DNA from: Curtobacterium guangdongense
Lineage (GTDB): Bacteria; Actinomycetota; Actinomycetes; Actinomycetales; Microbacteriaceae
Assembly (NCBI RefSeq): GCF_049341845.1
Contig: NZ_JBMPIT010000005.1
Span: forward strand, 248,001-312,000
Direction of reading: 5' to 3'
Length of the DNA stretch: 64,000 nucleotides
Below, piece by piece: positions 26,194 through 33,279 of this stretch. The notes under the pieces are model-generated. The model was given only the letters and a program-made list of their open reading frames with translations, was not told the DNA's origin and did no database searches. The translations under genes and the position numbers were made by a program. Position 1 is the stretch's first letter. Each line of letters starts with the position of its first letter.

Positions 26194-26588
26194 CGGGTCT
26201 CCTCCACTGCCGTGGTCGCCGGGGCGGACGCCGTCACCGGCTCCAGGGGGTCGACGTCGAAGCACCGGTGCGCGCCGGTGTGGCAGGCGGCACCGACCTG
26301 TTGCACGGTGACGAGGAGGGTGTCGGCGTCGCAGTCGAACGCCGCCGCCCGGACGTACTGGGCGTGACCGGAGGTGTCGCCCTTGCGCCAGTACTCCTGC
26401 CGCGAGCGGGACCAGAAGGTCACCCGCCCCTCGGTCAGGGTGCGGCGGAGGGCTTCCCGGTCCATGTAGCCGAGCATGAGGACGTCCTTGGTGGACTCCT
26501 CCTGCACGACTGCCGGGAGCAGCCCGTCCGCACCGAAGCGTGCGCGATCGAGGACCGCGTCCGTGCTGGTGCTGGTGCTGTCGGTCAT
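26190..26588 (-). CDS. hisI: phosphoribosyl-AMP cyclohydrolase
   Basis: The 132-aa zinc enzyme opens the purine ring of PR-AMP in histidine synthesis. The conserved VLMLGYMDREALRRTL, WSRSRQEYWRKGDTSGH and DCDADTLLVTVQQVGAACHT contain the zinc-ligand cysteines and aspartates. It is a single-function HisI; HisE is a separate gene nearby. GGAG lies directly upstream of the ATG. Coupled to trpE by ATGA overlap, joining the his and trp blocks. Confidence 0.96.
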   Translation of the reverse strand: MTDSTSTSTDAVLDRARFGADGLLPAVVQEESTKDVLMLGYMDREALRRTLTEGRVTFWSRSRQEYWRKGDTSGHAQYVRAAAFDCDADTLLVTVQQVGAACHTGAHRCFDVDPLEPVTASAPATTAVEETR

Positions 26589-26595
26589 GAGGCTC

Positions 26596-27393
26596 CTAGC
26601 GTACGGCGTGCCCGGTCCCCCGCAGCGCGTCCTTGACGTCCCCGATGGTCATCTCGCCGCGGTGGAACACACTCGCCGCGAGGACCGCGTCCGCGCCGGC
26701 GTCGACGGCCGGAGCGAAGTGGTCGAGGCTGCCGGCGCCGCCGGAGGCGATCACGGGGACCGACGACACCGCACGGACCGCTGCGGTCAGCTCGAGGTCG
26801 AACCCGTTCTTCGTGCCGTCGGCGTCGATCGAGTTGACGAGCAGCTCTCCCGCGCCCCGCTCGACGGCTTCCCGCGCCCAGGCGATCGCGTCGAGGTCCG
26901 ACTCGGTGCGGCCGCCGTGGGTCGTCACGACGAAGCCGGAGGGCATCCGGTCCGACCGCTTGACGTCGAGGGACAGGACGACGGCCTGCGCCCCGAACCG
27001 GTCCGCGATCTCTCCGACGAGGTCCGGGCGGGCGATCGCGGCGCTGTTCACGCCGATCTTGTCCGCGCCGCACTGCTGGAGTCGTGACACGTCGTCCACG
27101 CTCCGGACGCCGCCACCGACCGTGAGCGGGATGAAGACCTGCTCGGCGGTGCGCGTGACGGTCTCGTACATGGTGGAACGGTTCTCGACGGTCGCGCCGA
27201 CGTCCAGGAACGTCAGCTCGTCCGCGCCTTGCTCGTAGTAGCGCGCGGCGAGTTCGACGGGGTCGCCGGCGTCCTGCAGGTCGAGGAAGTTCACGCCCTT
27301 GACGACGCGTCCACCGGACACGTCGAGGCACGGGATCACGCGGATCGCGACCCCGCCGCGGGCGCCGCCCACGGTTCCGGTCGCCCCGGTCAC
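26596..27393 (-). CDS. hisF: imidazole glycerol phosphate synthase cyclase subunit
   Basis: The 265-aa TIM barrel closes the imidazole ring with ammonia supplied by HisH. Catalytic aspartates are visible in VIPCLDVSGGRVVKGVNF and AQAVVLSLDVKRSDRM. The GTG at 27393 overlaps the hisG stop (GTGA), but the family usually begins close to IRVIPCLD, so a GTG at 27351 is an alternative start that would trim 14 residues. hisH is not in the window. Confidence 0.95.
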   Translation of the reverse strand: MTGATGTVGGARGGVAIRVIPCLDVSGGRVVKGVNFLDLQDAGDPVELAARYYEQGADELTFLDVGATVENRSTMYETVTRTAEQVFIPLTVGGGVRSVDDVSRLQQCGADKIGVNSAAIARPDLVGEIADRFGAQAVVLSLDVKRSDRMPSGFVVTTHGGRTESDLDAIAWAREAVERGAGELLVNSIDADGTKNGFDLELTAAVRAVSSVPVIASGGAGSLDHFAPAVDAGADAVLAASVFHRGEMTIGDVKDALRGTGHAVR

Positions 27394-28229
27394 AGTCGTG
27401 CCGCGTGGATCGGGCTGACCAGGATGGCGCGTGCCCCGAGGTCGTAGAGCGCGTCCATGATCAGGTTCGCGTCGTCGCGCGGGATCATCACGCGGACGGC
27501 CGACCAGTCGCGTCCGTGCAGCGGCGAGACCGTCGGCGACTCGATGCCGGACGCGATCGCCGTCGCCTGCTCGAGCAGCTCGGTGGGGATGTCGTAGTCG
27601 AGCATCACGTAGCCGCGGGCGACGAGGACGCCCTGCAGCCGGCGGCGCAGCACGTCGATGCCCGCGATGGTCTCGTCCGTGGTGATGAGGAGCGCGGTCG
27701 ACTCGAGGATCACCGGTCCGAAGATCTCGAGCCCGGCCTGCCGGAGGGTGCTGCCGGTCGAGACGACGTCCGCGACGGCGTCGGCCACGCCGAGGCGCAC
27801 CGCGCTCTCGACGGCGCCGTCCAGCTTGACGAGCGTCGCCGTGACGCCGTGCTTCGCGAGGAACTCCCCGACGAGCCCCGGGTAGCTGGTGGCGACCCGG
27901 ACGCCGTCGAGGTCCTGCAGGTCCGCGAACCGACCGGGCGTGCCGGCGAAGCGGAACGTCGAGTCGGCGAAGCCGAGCGCGTCGACCTCGTGAGCGGTCG
28001 ACCCGGAGTCGAGGAGCAGGTCGCGGCCCGTGATCCCGACGTCGAGGGCGCCGGAACCGACGTACGTGGCGATGTCCCGCGGGCGCAGGAAGAAGAACTC
28101 CACCCCGTTGCGGTCGTCGACGAGGTGGAGCGCCTTCGGGTCACGGCGACCGGCGTACCCGGCCTCCCGCAGCATCTCGGAGGCGGTCTCGGAGAGGGAG
28201 CCCTTGTTGGGCACGGCGATGCGGAGCAT
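27390..28229 (-). CDS. hisG: ATP phosphoribosyltransferase (long form)
   Basis: The 279-aa first enzyme of histidine synthesis condenses ATP with PRPP. LRIAVPNKGSLSETASEML and GITGRDLLLDSG are typical. The PRPP loop is DVVSTGSTLRQAGLEIFG, and the C-terminal regulatory domain of long-form HisG follows from about residue 210. The long form is feedback-inhibited by histidine and does not need HisZ. Confidence 0.96.
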   Translation of the reverse strand: MLRIAVPNKGSLSETASEMLREAGYAGRRDPKALHLVDDRNGVEFFFLRPRDIATYVGSGALDVGITGRDLLLDSGSTAHEVDALGFADSTFRFAGTPGRFADLQDLDGVRVATSYPGLVGEFLAKHGVTATLVKLDGAVESAVRLGVADAVADVVSTGSTLRQAGLEIFGPVILESTALLITTDETIAGIDVLRRRLQGVLVARGYVMLDYDIPTELLEQATAIASGIESPTVSPLHGRDWSAVRVMIPRDDANLIMDALYDLGARAILVSPIHAARL

Positions 28230-28281
28230 CAGGGGGTCTGCTTTCTGGTGGAGGGTCTGGTGACGGCTCTGGAGGCGAGGC

Positions 28282-28545
28282 CTACAGATGTCGCCAGACG
28301 TCCGCCGGGGTGAGGCCCTTCGCGACCATCAGCACCTGCAGGTGGTAGACGAGCTGGGAGATCTCCTCGGCCGTGCGGACGTCGCCCTCGTACTCGGCGG
28401 CCATCCAGACCTCCGCGGCCTCTTCCACGATCTTCTTGCCGATCTGGTGCACTCCGGCGTCCAGTTCGGCGACGGTGCCGGAGCCCTCGGGGCGCGTGGC
28501 GGCCTTCTCGGTCAGCTCCGCGAACAGGTCGTCGAACGTCTTCAC
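28282..28545 (-). CDS. hisE: phosphoribosyl-ATP diphosphatase
   Basis: The 87-aa MazG-like pyrophosphatase converts PR-ATP to PR-AMP. KKIVEEAAEVWMAAEYEGD holds the conserved E-E-x-x-E metal-binding residues, and YHLQVLMVAKGL is the C-terminal helix. The GTG at 28545 has a TAGCCT box 6 nt upstream and also a GGGAG sequence in the spacer, so both leaderless and led translation are possible. Confidence 0.95.
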   Translation of the reverse strand: MKTFDDLFAELTEKAATRPEGSGTVAELDAGVHQIGKKIVEEAAEVWMAAEYEGDVRTAEEISQLVYHLQVLMVAKGLTPADVWRHL

Positions 28546-28551
28546 GCTCCC

Positions 28552-28557
28552 AGGCTA
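28552..28557 (-). promoter_or_regulatory. -10 box in front of hisE
   Basis: TAGCCT on the minus strand overlaps the end of rpe with a 6-nt spacer to the hisE GTG. It could start a separate his-trp transcript. Confidence 0.35.
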
Positions 28558-29220
28558 CCGTCCTGCGCGCGCACGTTGCGCCGCGTCACGGAGGTCGGCG
28601 ATGCGCGATGCAGGCTCGCCGCCGTAGACCGCCGAGCCAGCGACGAGGGTGTCCGCGCCGCTCTGCACCGCCTGGGGCACGGTGTCGACACCGATGCCGC
28701 CGTCGACCTCGAGCCAGACGTCGAGCCCGGAGGCGTCGACCGCTGCCCGCGCGTCGGCGAGCTTCGGCATGACCTCGGGCATGAACGACTGCCCGCCGAA
28801 CCCGGGCTCCACCGTCATGAGCAGGATCATGTCGTACGCGTCGAGGTGCTCCAGCACGGGCGCGATCGGGGTCCCCGGCTTCACCGCGATCGCCGCGCGG
28901 GCGCCGTTCGACCGGATGGCCGCCGCGGTCGCGACGGGGTCGGTGGCCGCCTCGAAGTGGAAGGTGACGCTCGCGGCACCCGTCTCGGCGTACTGCGGAG
29001 CCTGGCTGTCGGCATCGGTGATCATCAGGTGCACGTCCAGCGGCACCGGCGACACCTGCTGCAGGCGCTGCACGATCGGCAGCCCGAGCGTCAGGTTCGG
29101 CACGAAGTGGTTGTCCATCACGTCGACGTGCACCATGTCGGCGGTCGCGATGCGGTGGAGCTCACGCTCGAGGTTCGCGAAGTCGGCGGACAGGATGCTC
29201 GGCGAGATACGGATCGTCAC
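28555..29220 (-). CDS. rpe: ribulose-phosphate 3-epimerase
   Basis: The 221-aa TIM-barrel enzyme interconverts ribulose 5-phosphate and xylulose 5-phosphate in the pentose phosphate pathway. Signatures are RISPSILSADFANLERELHR, MVHVDVMDNHFVPNLTLG and LLMTVEPGFGGQSFMPEV with metal-ligand and catalytic Asp/His. The GTG start at 29220 is placed by a TAGGCT box 6 nt upstream. It provides the pentose branch that feeds PRPP for the his genes just downstream. Confidence 0.96.
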   Translation of the reverse strand: MTIRISPSILSADFANLERELHRIATADMVHVDVMDNHFVPNLTLGLPIVQRLQQVSPVPLDVHLMITDADSQAPQYAETGAASVTFHFEAATDPVATAAAIRSNGARAAIAVKPGTPIAPVLEHLDAYDMILLMTVEPGFGGQSFMPEVMPKLADARAAVDASGLDVWLEVDGGIGVDTVPQAVQSGADTLVAGSAVYGGEPASRIADLRDAAQRARAGR

Positions 29221-29226
29221 CCCACG

Positions 29227-29248
29227 AGCCTACCGGCGCACGTAGGCT
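29227..29248. promoter_or_regulatory. divergent leaderless promoters in one inverted repeat
   Basis: AGCCTA at 29227-29232 and TAGGCT at 29243-29248 are arms of a perfect 6-bp inverted repeat. Read outward each arm is a TAGGCT -10 box, 6 nt before the rpe GTG on the minus strand and 7 nt before the GTG of the 187-aa gene on the plus strand. Confidence 0.5.
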
Positions 29249-29255
29249 GCAGATC

Positions 29256-29819
29256 GTGACCGATGATCAGATCCGCAGGGACACGGAGTCGGTCCGCGTG
29301 CGGGTCGAGTTCGCCGAGGACCGTGGTGTGCCGCTGAGCGAGACGATCGGGGCACTCGAGGACGTGCACGAGGCGGTGGACTTCGCCTTCTTCCTCGCGC
29401 ACGGCGATGCCCGCCGTTGGGCGCACGGCGGAGGTCGGGGGCAGGTGCGACTCGACGAGCTGGACCACGGCACGCCGGTCTCGATCGACCTCCGCTTGGT
29501 CATGTCCGGCGGCCTCGGACTGACCCACCCGGAGGTCCTCGAGGGGGTGACCGCCGTCGAGGCGGTGCTGCGGACGGCGTGGTCGAGCACGGCCGCGGCC
29601 ACTGTCACGACCGTCGACGACGCCGAGAAGCACGTCCTGGAGGCGATGGAGCGGGTCGCGTACGAGGCTCGCGGCACCGACCTGGCCTGGCGCATCCGCG
29701 AGGCCGAGGAGTACCGCGCTCCGACCCCCGACGGCACCCCGGGCAAGGGCGCCCGCTTCGTGCGAGCGGCGGCCCGCCTCGTCACGAAGCCCGCCTTCGC
29801 CTTCCGCGTCGACCGCTGA
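29256..29819 (+). CDS. hypothetical protein, 187 aa
   Basis: Not recognised. The protein is soluble and begins MTDDQIRRDTESVRVRVEF, followed by LSETIGALEDVHEAVDFAFF, then LDELDHGTPVSIDLRLVMSG and a helical, basic C-terminus. The alternation of a short strand, a helix and G-T/S-P-V-x-I-D-L strands faintly recalls small uncharacterised proteins with an N-terminal S/T-P-L-E/D-I core, but this is not a firm assignment. It starts GTG at 29256 behind a TAGGCT box, so it is likely leaderless. It is convergent with the Abi gene, with 20 nt between stops, and both interrupt rsmB-rpe; a functional link is possible but unproven. Confidence 0.75.
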   Translation: MTDDQIRRDTESVRVRVEFAEDRGVPLSETIGALEDVHEAVDFAFFLAHGDARRWAHGGGRGQVRLDELDHGTPVSIDLRLVMSGGLGLTHPEVLEGVTAVEAVLRTAWSSTAAATVTTVDDAEKHVLEAMERVAYEARGTDLAWRIREAEEYRAPTPDGTPGKGARFVRAAARLVTKPAFAFRVDR

Positions 29820-29839
29820 CAGCGAGGGCGTCGGGACAC

Positions 29840-30742
29840 TCATCGCCAGAGCGGGAGCTCCTGCCAGCCGTCCCGCGTCCCGATCACGGCCGGCGGCACG
29901 AAACGGACATCGGGATGGCTGTCGACGACTCGCGACATGAGACGCGACGGCTCGACGCCCTGCTCGTTGCGCAGGTACTGGACGAGGGTCAGCTGACCGA
30001 AGGTCCGGTTCATGCTGGCCGCAGCGAAGTCCAGGGAGCGGTCGGATCCGGCTCGCGGCAACTTCGGTCGCTTCGAGTAGACACGATTGAACAGCCGACC
30101 GTGGTGTGCGCACGCGTTCCGCACGGTGTTGAGCGCGCGGAGCCACGACGTCAACTGTGGAGCACGAAGCGAGTACTCAGTGGCGATCGCCTGTTGCACG
30201 ACCGGCGGCGCGAACTCGAACAACCGCACCAGGCCGCCCCAGTCGAGGACCTCGACGGCCGCCCAGACCGGGAGCACGCCCGCGTACTGGTTCCGGTGGT
30301 GCTCGACGAAGTCCTCACGGGACATGGACACGTTGGTCTCGAACTTCCGACGCCACATCGGGTAGGCGTCGCCCCGCCGAGCCAACGGGCCGAGGATCTC
30401 GGGCGCGAGGTGAGCGGTCGCGTCCAGACGACCGAGCGCATGGCCCAGATGGGCGCGGACCGAGAGCTCGACGGGCGCGAGGGCTGCGAAGACAGCGGTC
30501 CGGAGCCGCTCGTCGAACTCGTACAGGGCGATCACGTCGGCGAAGGACGCGCCCCGTCGGAACTGGTCGAGGCGTCGTCCGTCCTCGATCCGCCGGAATG
30601 GGTACCAGTACCCGCTCAATCGGTAGTAGTTGACTCGAGCGAGCCACGTCAGCGCGAGCTGGGGGTCGTCGACGACCAGTCCACGATCGAGCAGCTGATC
30701 GAGTTGCTGTTCGTACGATCGAAATGGCTTCGGCGCCCCCAT
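29840..30742 (-). CDS. Abi_2 family (AbiD/AbiF-like) HEPN protein, putative phage-defence effector
   Basis: The 300-aa protein has the Abi_2 hallmark WLARVNYYRLSGYWYPFR (33-50), YEFDERLRTAVFAALAPVEL, and a C-terminal HEPN ribonuclease-type motif R208-N-A-C-A-H213-H in LNTVRNACAHHGRLFNR. R96-x4-H101 forms a second R-x4-H. Abi proteins of this family stop growth or cleave RNA upon phage infection, and HEPN R-x4-6-H residues are usually RNase catalytic. Codons such as CCA, TTT, CGA and CAA at its 5' end are rarer than in neighbours, consistent with transfer. GGAGG lies 6 nt before the ATG. The whole upstream region is a promoter plus terminator-like hairpin ending 19 nt before the ATG. Function is inferred from the family. 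Confidence 0.88.
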   Translation of the reverse strand: MGAPKPFRSYEQQLDQLLDRGLVVDDPQLALTWLARVNYYRLSGYWYPFRRIEDGRRLDQFRRGASFADVIALYEFDERLRTAVFAALAPVELSVRAHLGHALGRLDATAHLAPEILGPLARRGDAYPMWRRKFETNVSMSREDFVEHHRNQYAGVLPVWAAVEVLDWGGLVRLFEFAPPVVQQAIATEYSLRAPQLTSWLRALNTVRNACAHHGRLFNRVYSKRPKLPRAGSDRSLDFAAASMNRTFGQLTLVQYLRNEQGVEPSRLMSRVVDSHPDVRFVPPAVIGTRDGWQELPLWR

Positions 30743-30760
30743 CCTTCGCCTCCACCGGCC

Positions 30761-30804
30761 AAAAAAGGACCGGCCCTGGACCTGCGGAGCAGGCGGAACC
30801 GGTC
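30761..30804 (-). terminator. intrinsic terminator between rsmB and the Abi gene
   Basis: On the minus strand GACCGG (30804-30799) pairs with CCGGTC (30773-30768). CCTGC (30793-30789) pairs with GCAGG (30785-30781) over a UCC loop, with G-U/C-G pairs between. Six U residues follow at 30766-30761. It can terminate the fmt-rsmB transcript, and also any short RNA started at the promoter below. The Abi ribosome binding site begins only 8 nt beyond the U-tract. Confidence 0.75.
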
Positions 30805-30808
30805 TTGT
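30761..30808 (-). ncRNA. candidate short structured RNA upstream of the Abi gene
   Basis: If transcription starts about 7 nt after the TATGTT box, a transcript of about 48 nt consisting of one long hairpin plus U-tract would form. Read-through would make the Abi mRNA. Abi-family genes are known in places to be preceded by structured RNAs, and type III toxin-antitoxin loci have promoter, RNA antitoxin, terminator and toxin in this order. Identity with those RNAs is inference; it may simply be a terminator. Confidence 0.35.
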
Positions 30809-30814
30809 ACAGCC

Positions 30815-30844
30815 AACATATCACTGGGGCGAGGCGCGACGCAA
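30815..30844 (-). promoter_or_regulatory. candidate promoter of the Abi locus
   Basis: TTGCGT (30844-30839) and TATGTT (30820-30815) are separated by 18 nt on the minus strand, immediately after the rsmB stop, in a locally AT-rich patch unusual for this window. Confidence 0.4.
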
Positions 30845-30848
30845 CCCG

Positions 30849-32330
30849 TCAGGCGACACGACGGAACAGCGCGATGAACATCGCGTCCGTGCCGATGCGG
30901 TGCGGCCAGAGCTGCGCCGTCATGCCGTCCGGGACCTGCGGGTCACGCGCTGCCACCGACCGCACGACCGAGGCCGTGTCGACCTGCTCGAGCACCCCAC
31001 CGTGCCGTGTCATCAGCGCGTCGACCTGCCCACGGGTCTCGGCCAGGTGCGGCGAGCACGTCACGTACGCCAGGGTCCCACCAGGGGCCAGCACCCGGAC
31101 GGCCGCGTCGAGCAGCTCGGTCTGCAGCGCCGCGAGCTCCTGCACGTCCTCCGGTACCTTGCGCCAGCGCGCCTCCGGTCGCCGACGCAACGCCCCGAGT
31201 CCGGTGCACGGCGCATCGAGGAGCACGCGGTCGAACGTCACGCCGGAGCCGTCGAGTCCGTACCGCCGACCGTCGCCCTCGACGACGGTGACGGTGTCGC
31301 CGAACCCCGCGAGGGCCTGCTTCACGAGTCCGACACGCGCGGGCACGAGTTCGTTGGCCACGAGGGTGGCGCCGCCCTGCGCGGCCTCGGCGGCGAGCAG
31401 CGCGGCCTTACCACCGGGGCCGGCGCACAGGTCGAGCCAGCGCTCCCCTGCGCGGACCGCCGACGCGCGGCTCAGCGTCAGGGCGGCGAGCTGCGAGCCC
31501 TCGTCCTGCACGCGCAGTCGTCCGGCCGCGACGCCGGGCACCCGGGCGGGGTCGCCGGAGACACCGCGGATCCCGACGGGCGACACCGGCAGGGCGTCCG
31601 CATCCAGGACGGGAGGCTCGGTGTCCGTCGCGTCGTCGGCCTCCGGTCCGTCCGTGGCCGGTTCCACCGCCGTGGTCGCGGTGGCGAGGTCGTCCTCCGT
31701 CGCGAGACCGGGCAGCGCAGCGAGCTGCACGCGGGGCGCGACGTCGTCCGCCGCGAGCAACGCGACGAGTTCGTCACGGGAGCGCTCGGCGGCGAGGGCG
31801 TCGCGGAGCGCCGACACGACCCAGGTCGGGTGCGACCACCTGGTCGCGAGGAGGGCGTCCCCGGAGAGCCCGCGGGTGATCTCGGCGTCCCACTCGTCCG
31901 GCGTCTTCGCGGCGACCTTGCGCAGGACGGCGTTCACGAAGCCGGTGGCACGGCGGGCACCGACCTCGCGGGCGAGCTCGACCGTCGCGGACACCGCGGC
32001 GTGCACCGGGGTGCGCATCGCGAGGAGCTGGTGGACGCCGAGGCGCATGACGTCGAGCACGTCCGCCTCGATGTTCGCGACCCGTCGTCCGGAAGCCGCT
32101 TCCACGATGGCGTCGTACCGGCCGATCATCCGGATCGTGCCGTAGGTCAGCTCGGTGGCGAACCCGGCGTCGCGAGCGGAGAGCGCGGCCCGGCGGATGC
32201 GGGTCGGGAGGAGCAGGTTCGCGTACGCGTCGTCGACCTGCACGGCGCGGATGACGTCGAACGCGACGCGGCGTGCGCTCGGGCCGCGGACGGTGCGCGC
32301 CGGCTGCTGGTGCTGCTGGTGGGGGCTCAT
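30849..32330 (-). CDS. rsmB: 16S rRNA (cytosine(967)-C(5))-methyltransferase
   Basis: The 493-aa protein has an N-terminal NusB-like RNA-binding part (about 18-150) and a SAM methyltransferase with WLDLCAGPGGKAALLAAEAA, catalytic Cys in LLDAPCTGLGALRRRPEARW and the second Cys in AYVTCSPHLAETRGQ. Between them is a roughly 60-residue acidic, Pro-rich insertion (about 225-285) not needed by the fold, which includes one copy of GACGGGAGGC. It is coupled to fmt by a 4-nt ATGA overlap. Confidence 0.94.
   Translation of the reverse strand: MSPHQQHQQPARTVRGPSARRVAFDVIRAVQVDDAYANLLLPTRIRRAALSARDAGFATELTYGTIRMIGRYDAIVEAASGRRVANIEADVLDVMRLGVHQLLAMRTPVHAAVSATVELAREVGARRATGFVNAVLRKVAAKTPDEWDAEITRGLSGDALLATRWSHPTWVVSALRDALAAERSRDELVALLAADDVAPRVQLAALPGLATEDDLATATTAVEPATDGPEADDATDTEPPVLDADALPVSPVGIRGVSGDPARVPGVAAGRLRVQDEGSQLAALTLSRASAVRAGERWLDLCAGPGGKAALLAAEAAQGGATLVANELVPARVGLVKQALAGFGDTVTVVEGDGRRYGLDGSGVTFDRVLLDAPCTGLGALRRRPEARWRKVPEDVQELAALQTELLDAAVRVLAPGGTLAYVTCSPHLAETRGQVDALMTRHGGVLEQVDTASVVRSVAARDPQVPDGMTAQLWPHRIGTDAMFIALFRRVA
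31608..31617 (+). repeat. dispersed GACGGGAGGC motif, copy inside rsmB
   Basis: Exact copy in the acidic linker of RsmB, where it encodes E-P-P-V on the minus strand. The linker is not conserved in the family, so the motif is tolerated there. Confidence 0.6.
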
Positions 32331-33259
32331 GCGAGGGTCTTCCCGTCGAGTTCGCCGAGGCCACGGGCCCAGGCGGCGGCGTCCATCGCCTTCTTGCCTG
32401 CCGGCTGCACCTCGGTGAGCACCAGCGGTCCGTCACCGGTCCCGACGAACAGCTGACCGCCCTGGACGGCCAGCGCGCCGGGGGCGAGCGACGGGGCGGG
32501 GTCTGCCGAGCCTCCCGGCAGGGCCGCGCGGAGCAGCTTGACGCGCGTCTCCCCCAGGTGCGCGAACGCTCCTGGTTCCGGCGTCACGCCGCGGATGCGG
32601 GCGTGCACGGCGGACGCGGGTTCGGCGAAGTCGATCCGGCCGTCCTCGATGGTGGTCTTCGGGGCGACGGTCGGCTCGCCGACCTGCTCGGTCGCGGTGG
32701 CGGTCCCGGCGGCGATGCCGTCGACGACGCGGGCGACGACCGCTGCGCCCGTCTCGGCCATCGCGGCGAGGACCTCGCCCGACGTGGCCTCCGGCTCGAT
32801 TGCGAACGGCTCGGCGGCGAAGACCGGGCCGGCGTCGAGCGCCTCGACGAGCTGGAAGACGGTCGCGGCGGTCGTCGTGTCCCCCGCCATGACGGCACGC
32901 TGCACCGGGGCCGCGCCGCGGTAGGCCGGCAGGTCGGAGAAGTGCAGGTTGATCCAGCCGTGCCGCGGCGCGTCGAGCGCCGGACGGCGGAGCAGCGCGC
33001 CGTAGGCGACGATGACACCGAGGTCGACGTCGAGGTCGACGAGCTGGCGGGTGACGTCGTCGTCGACCCGGGACGCCTCGATGACGGGGAGTCCGAGCTC
33101 CTCGGCGACCCGCGCGACCGGTGTCGGGGTGAGCACGCGCTTCCGGCCCTGCGGTGTCGGCGGACGCGTCAGCACCGCTGCGATCTCGTGGTCGGAGGCC
33201 GCGAGCCGGCGGAGGGTGGGGACGGCCGCAGCGGGGCTGCCGGCGACGACGAGACGCAT
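32327..33259 (-). CDS. fmt: methionyl-tRNA formyltransferase
   Basis: The 310-aa enzyme formylates initiator Met-tRNA using 10-formyl-THF. MRLVVAGSPAAAVPTLRRLA opens the Rossmann-like domain. GWINLHFSDLPAYRGAAPVQ carries the catalytic Asn-x-His and the formyl-THF loop, and a C-terminal OB-like tRNA-binding domain follows. The ATG at 33259 matches the usual N-terminus; the frame is open further upstream but without family similarity. Confidence 0.95.
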   Translation of the reverse strand: MRLVVAGSPAAAVPTLRRLAASDHEIAAVLTRPPTPQGRKRVLTPTPVARVAEELGLPVIEASRVDDDVTRQLVDLDVDLGVIVAYGALLRRPALDAPRHGWINLHFSDLPAYRGAAPVQRAVMAGDTTTAATVFQLVEALDAGPVFAAEPFAIEPEATSGEVLAAMAETGAAVVARVVDGIAAGTATATEQVGEPTVAPKTTIEDGRIDFAEPASAVHARIRGVTPEPGAFAHLGETRVKLLRAALPGGSADPAPSLAPGALAVQGGQLFVGTGDGPLVLTEVQPAGKKAMDAAAWARGLGELDGKTLA

Positions 33260-33279
33260 GGGTTCGATCCTCCCATGCC

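Noticed and set aside
26190..29220. Tryptophan or histidine leader peptide/attenuator in the his-trp operon
   Set aside because: The gaps between genes are too short, and no run of Trp or His codons with a following terminator was found.
30743..30848. CRISPR or crRNA-like repeat near the HEPN gene
   Set aside because: Only one hairpin and no repeated spacer-repeat pattern exists here or anywhere else in the window.
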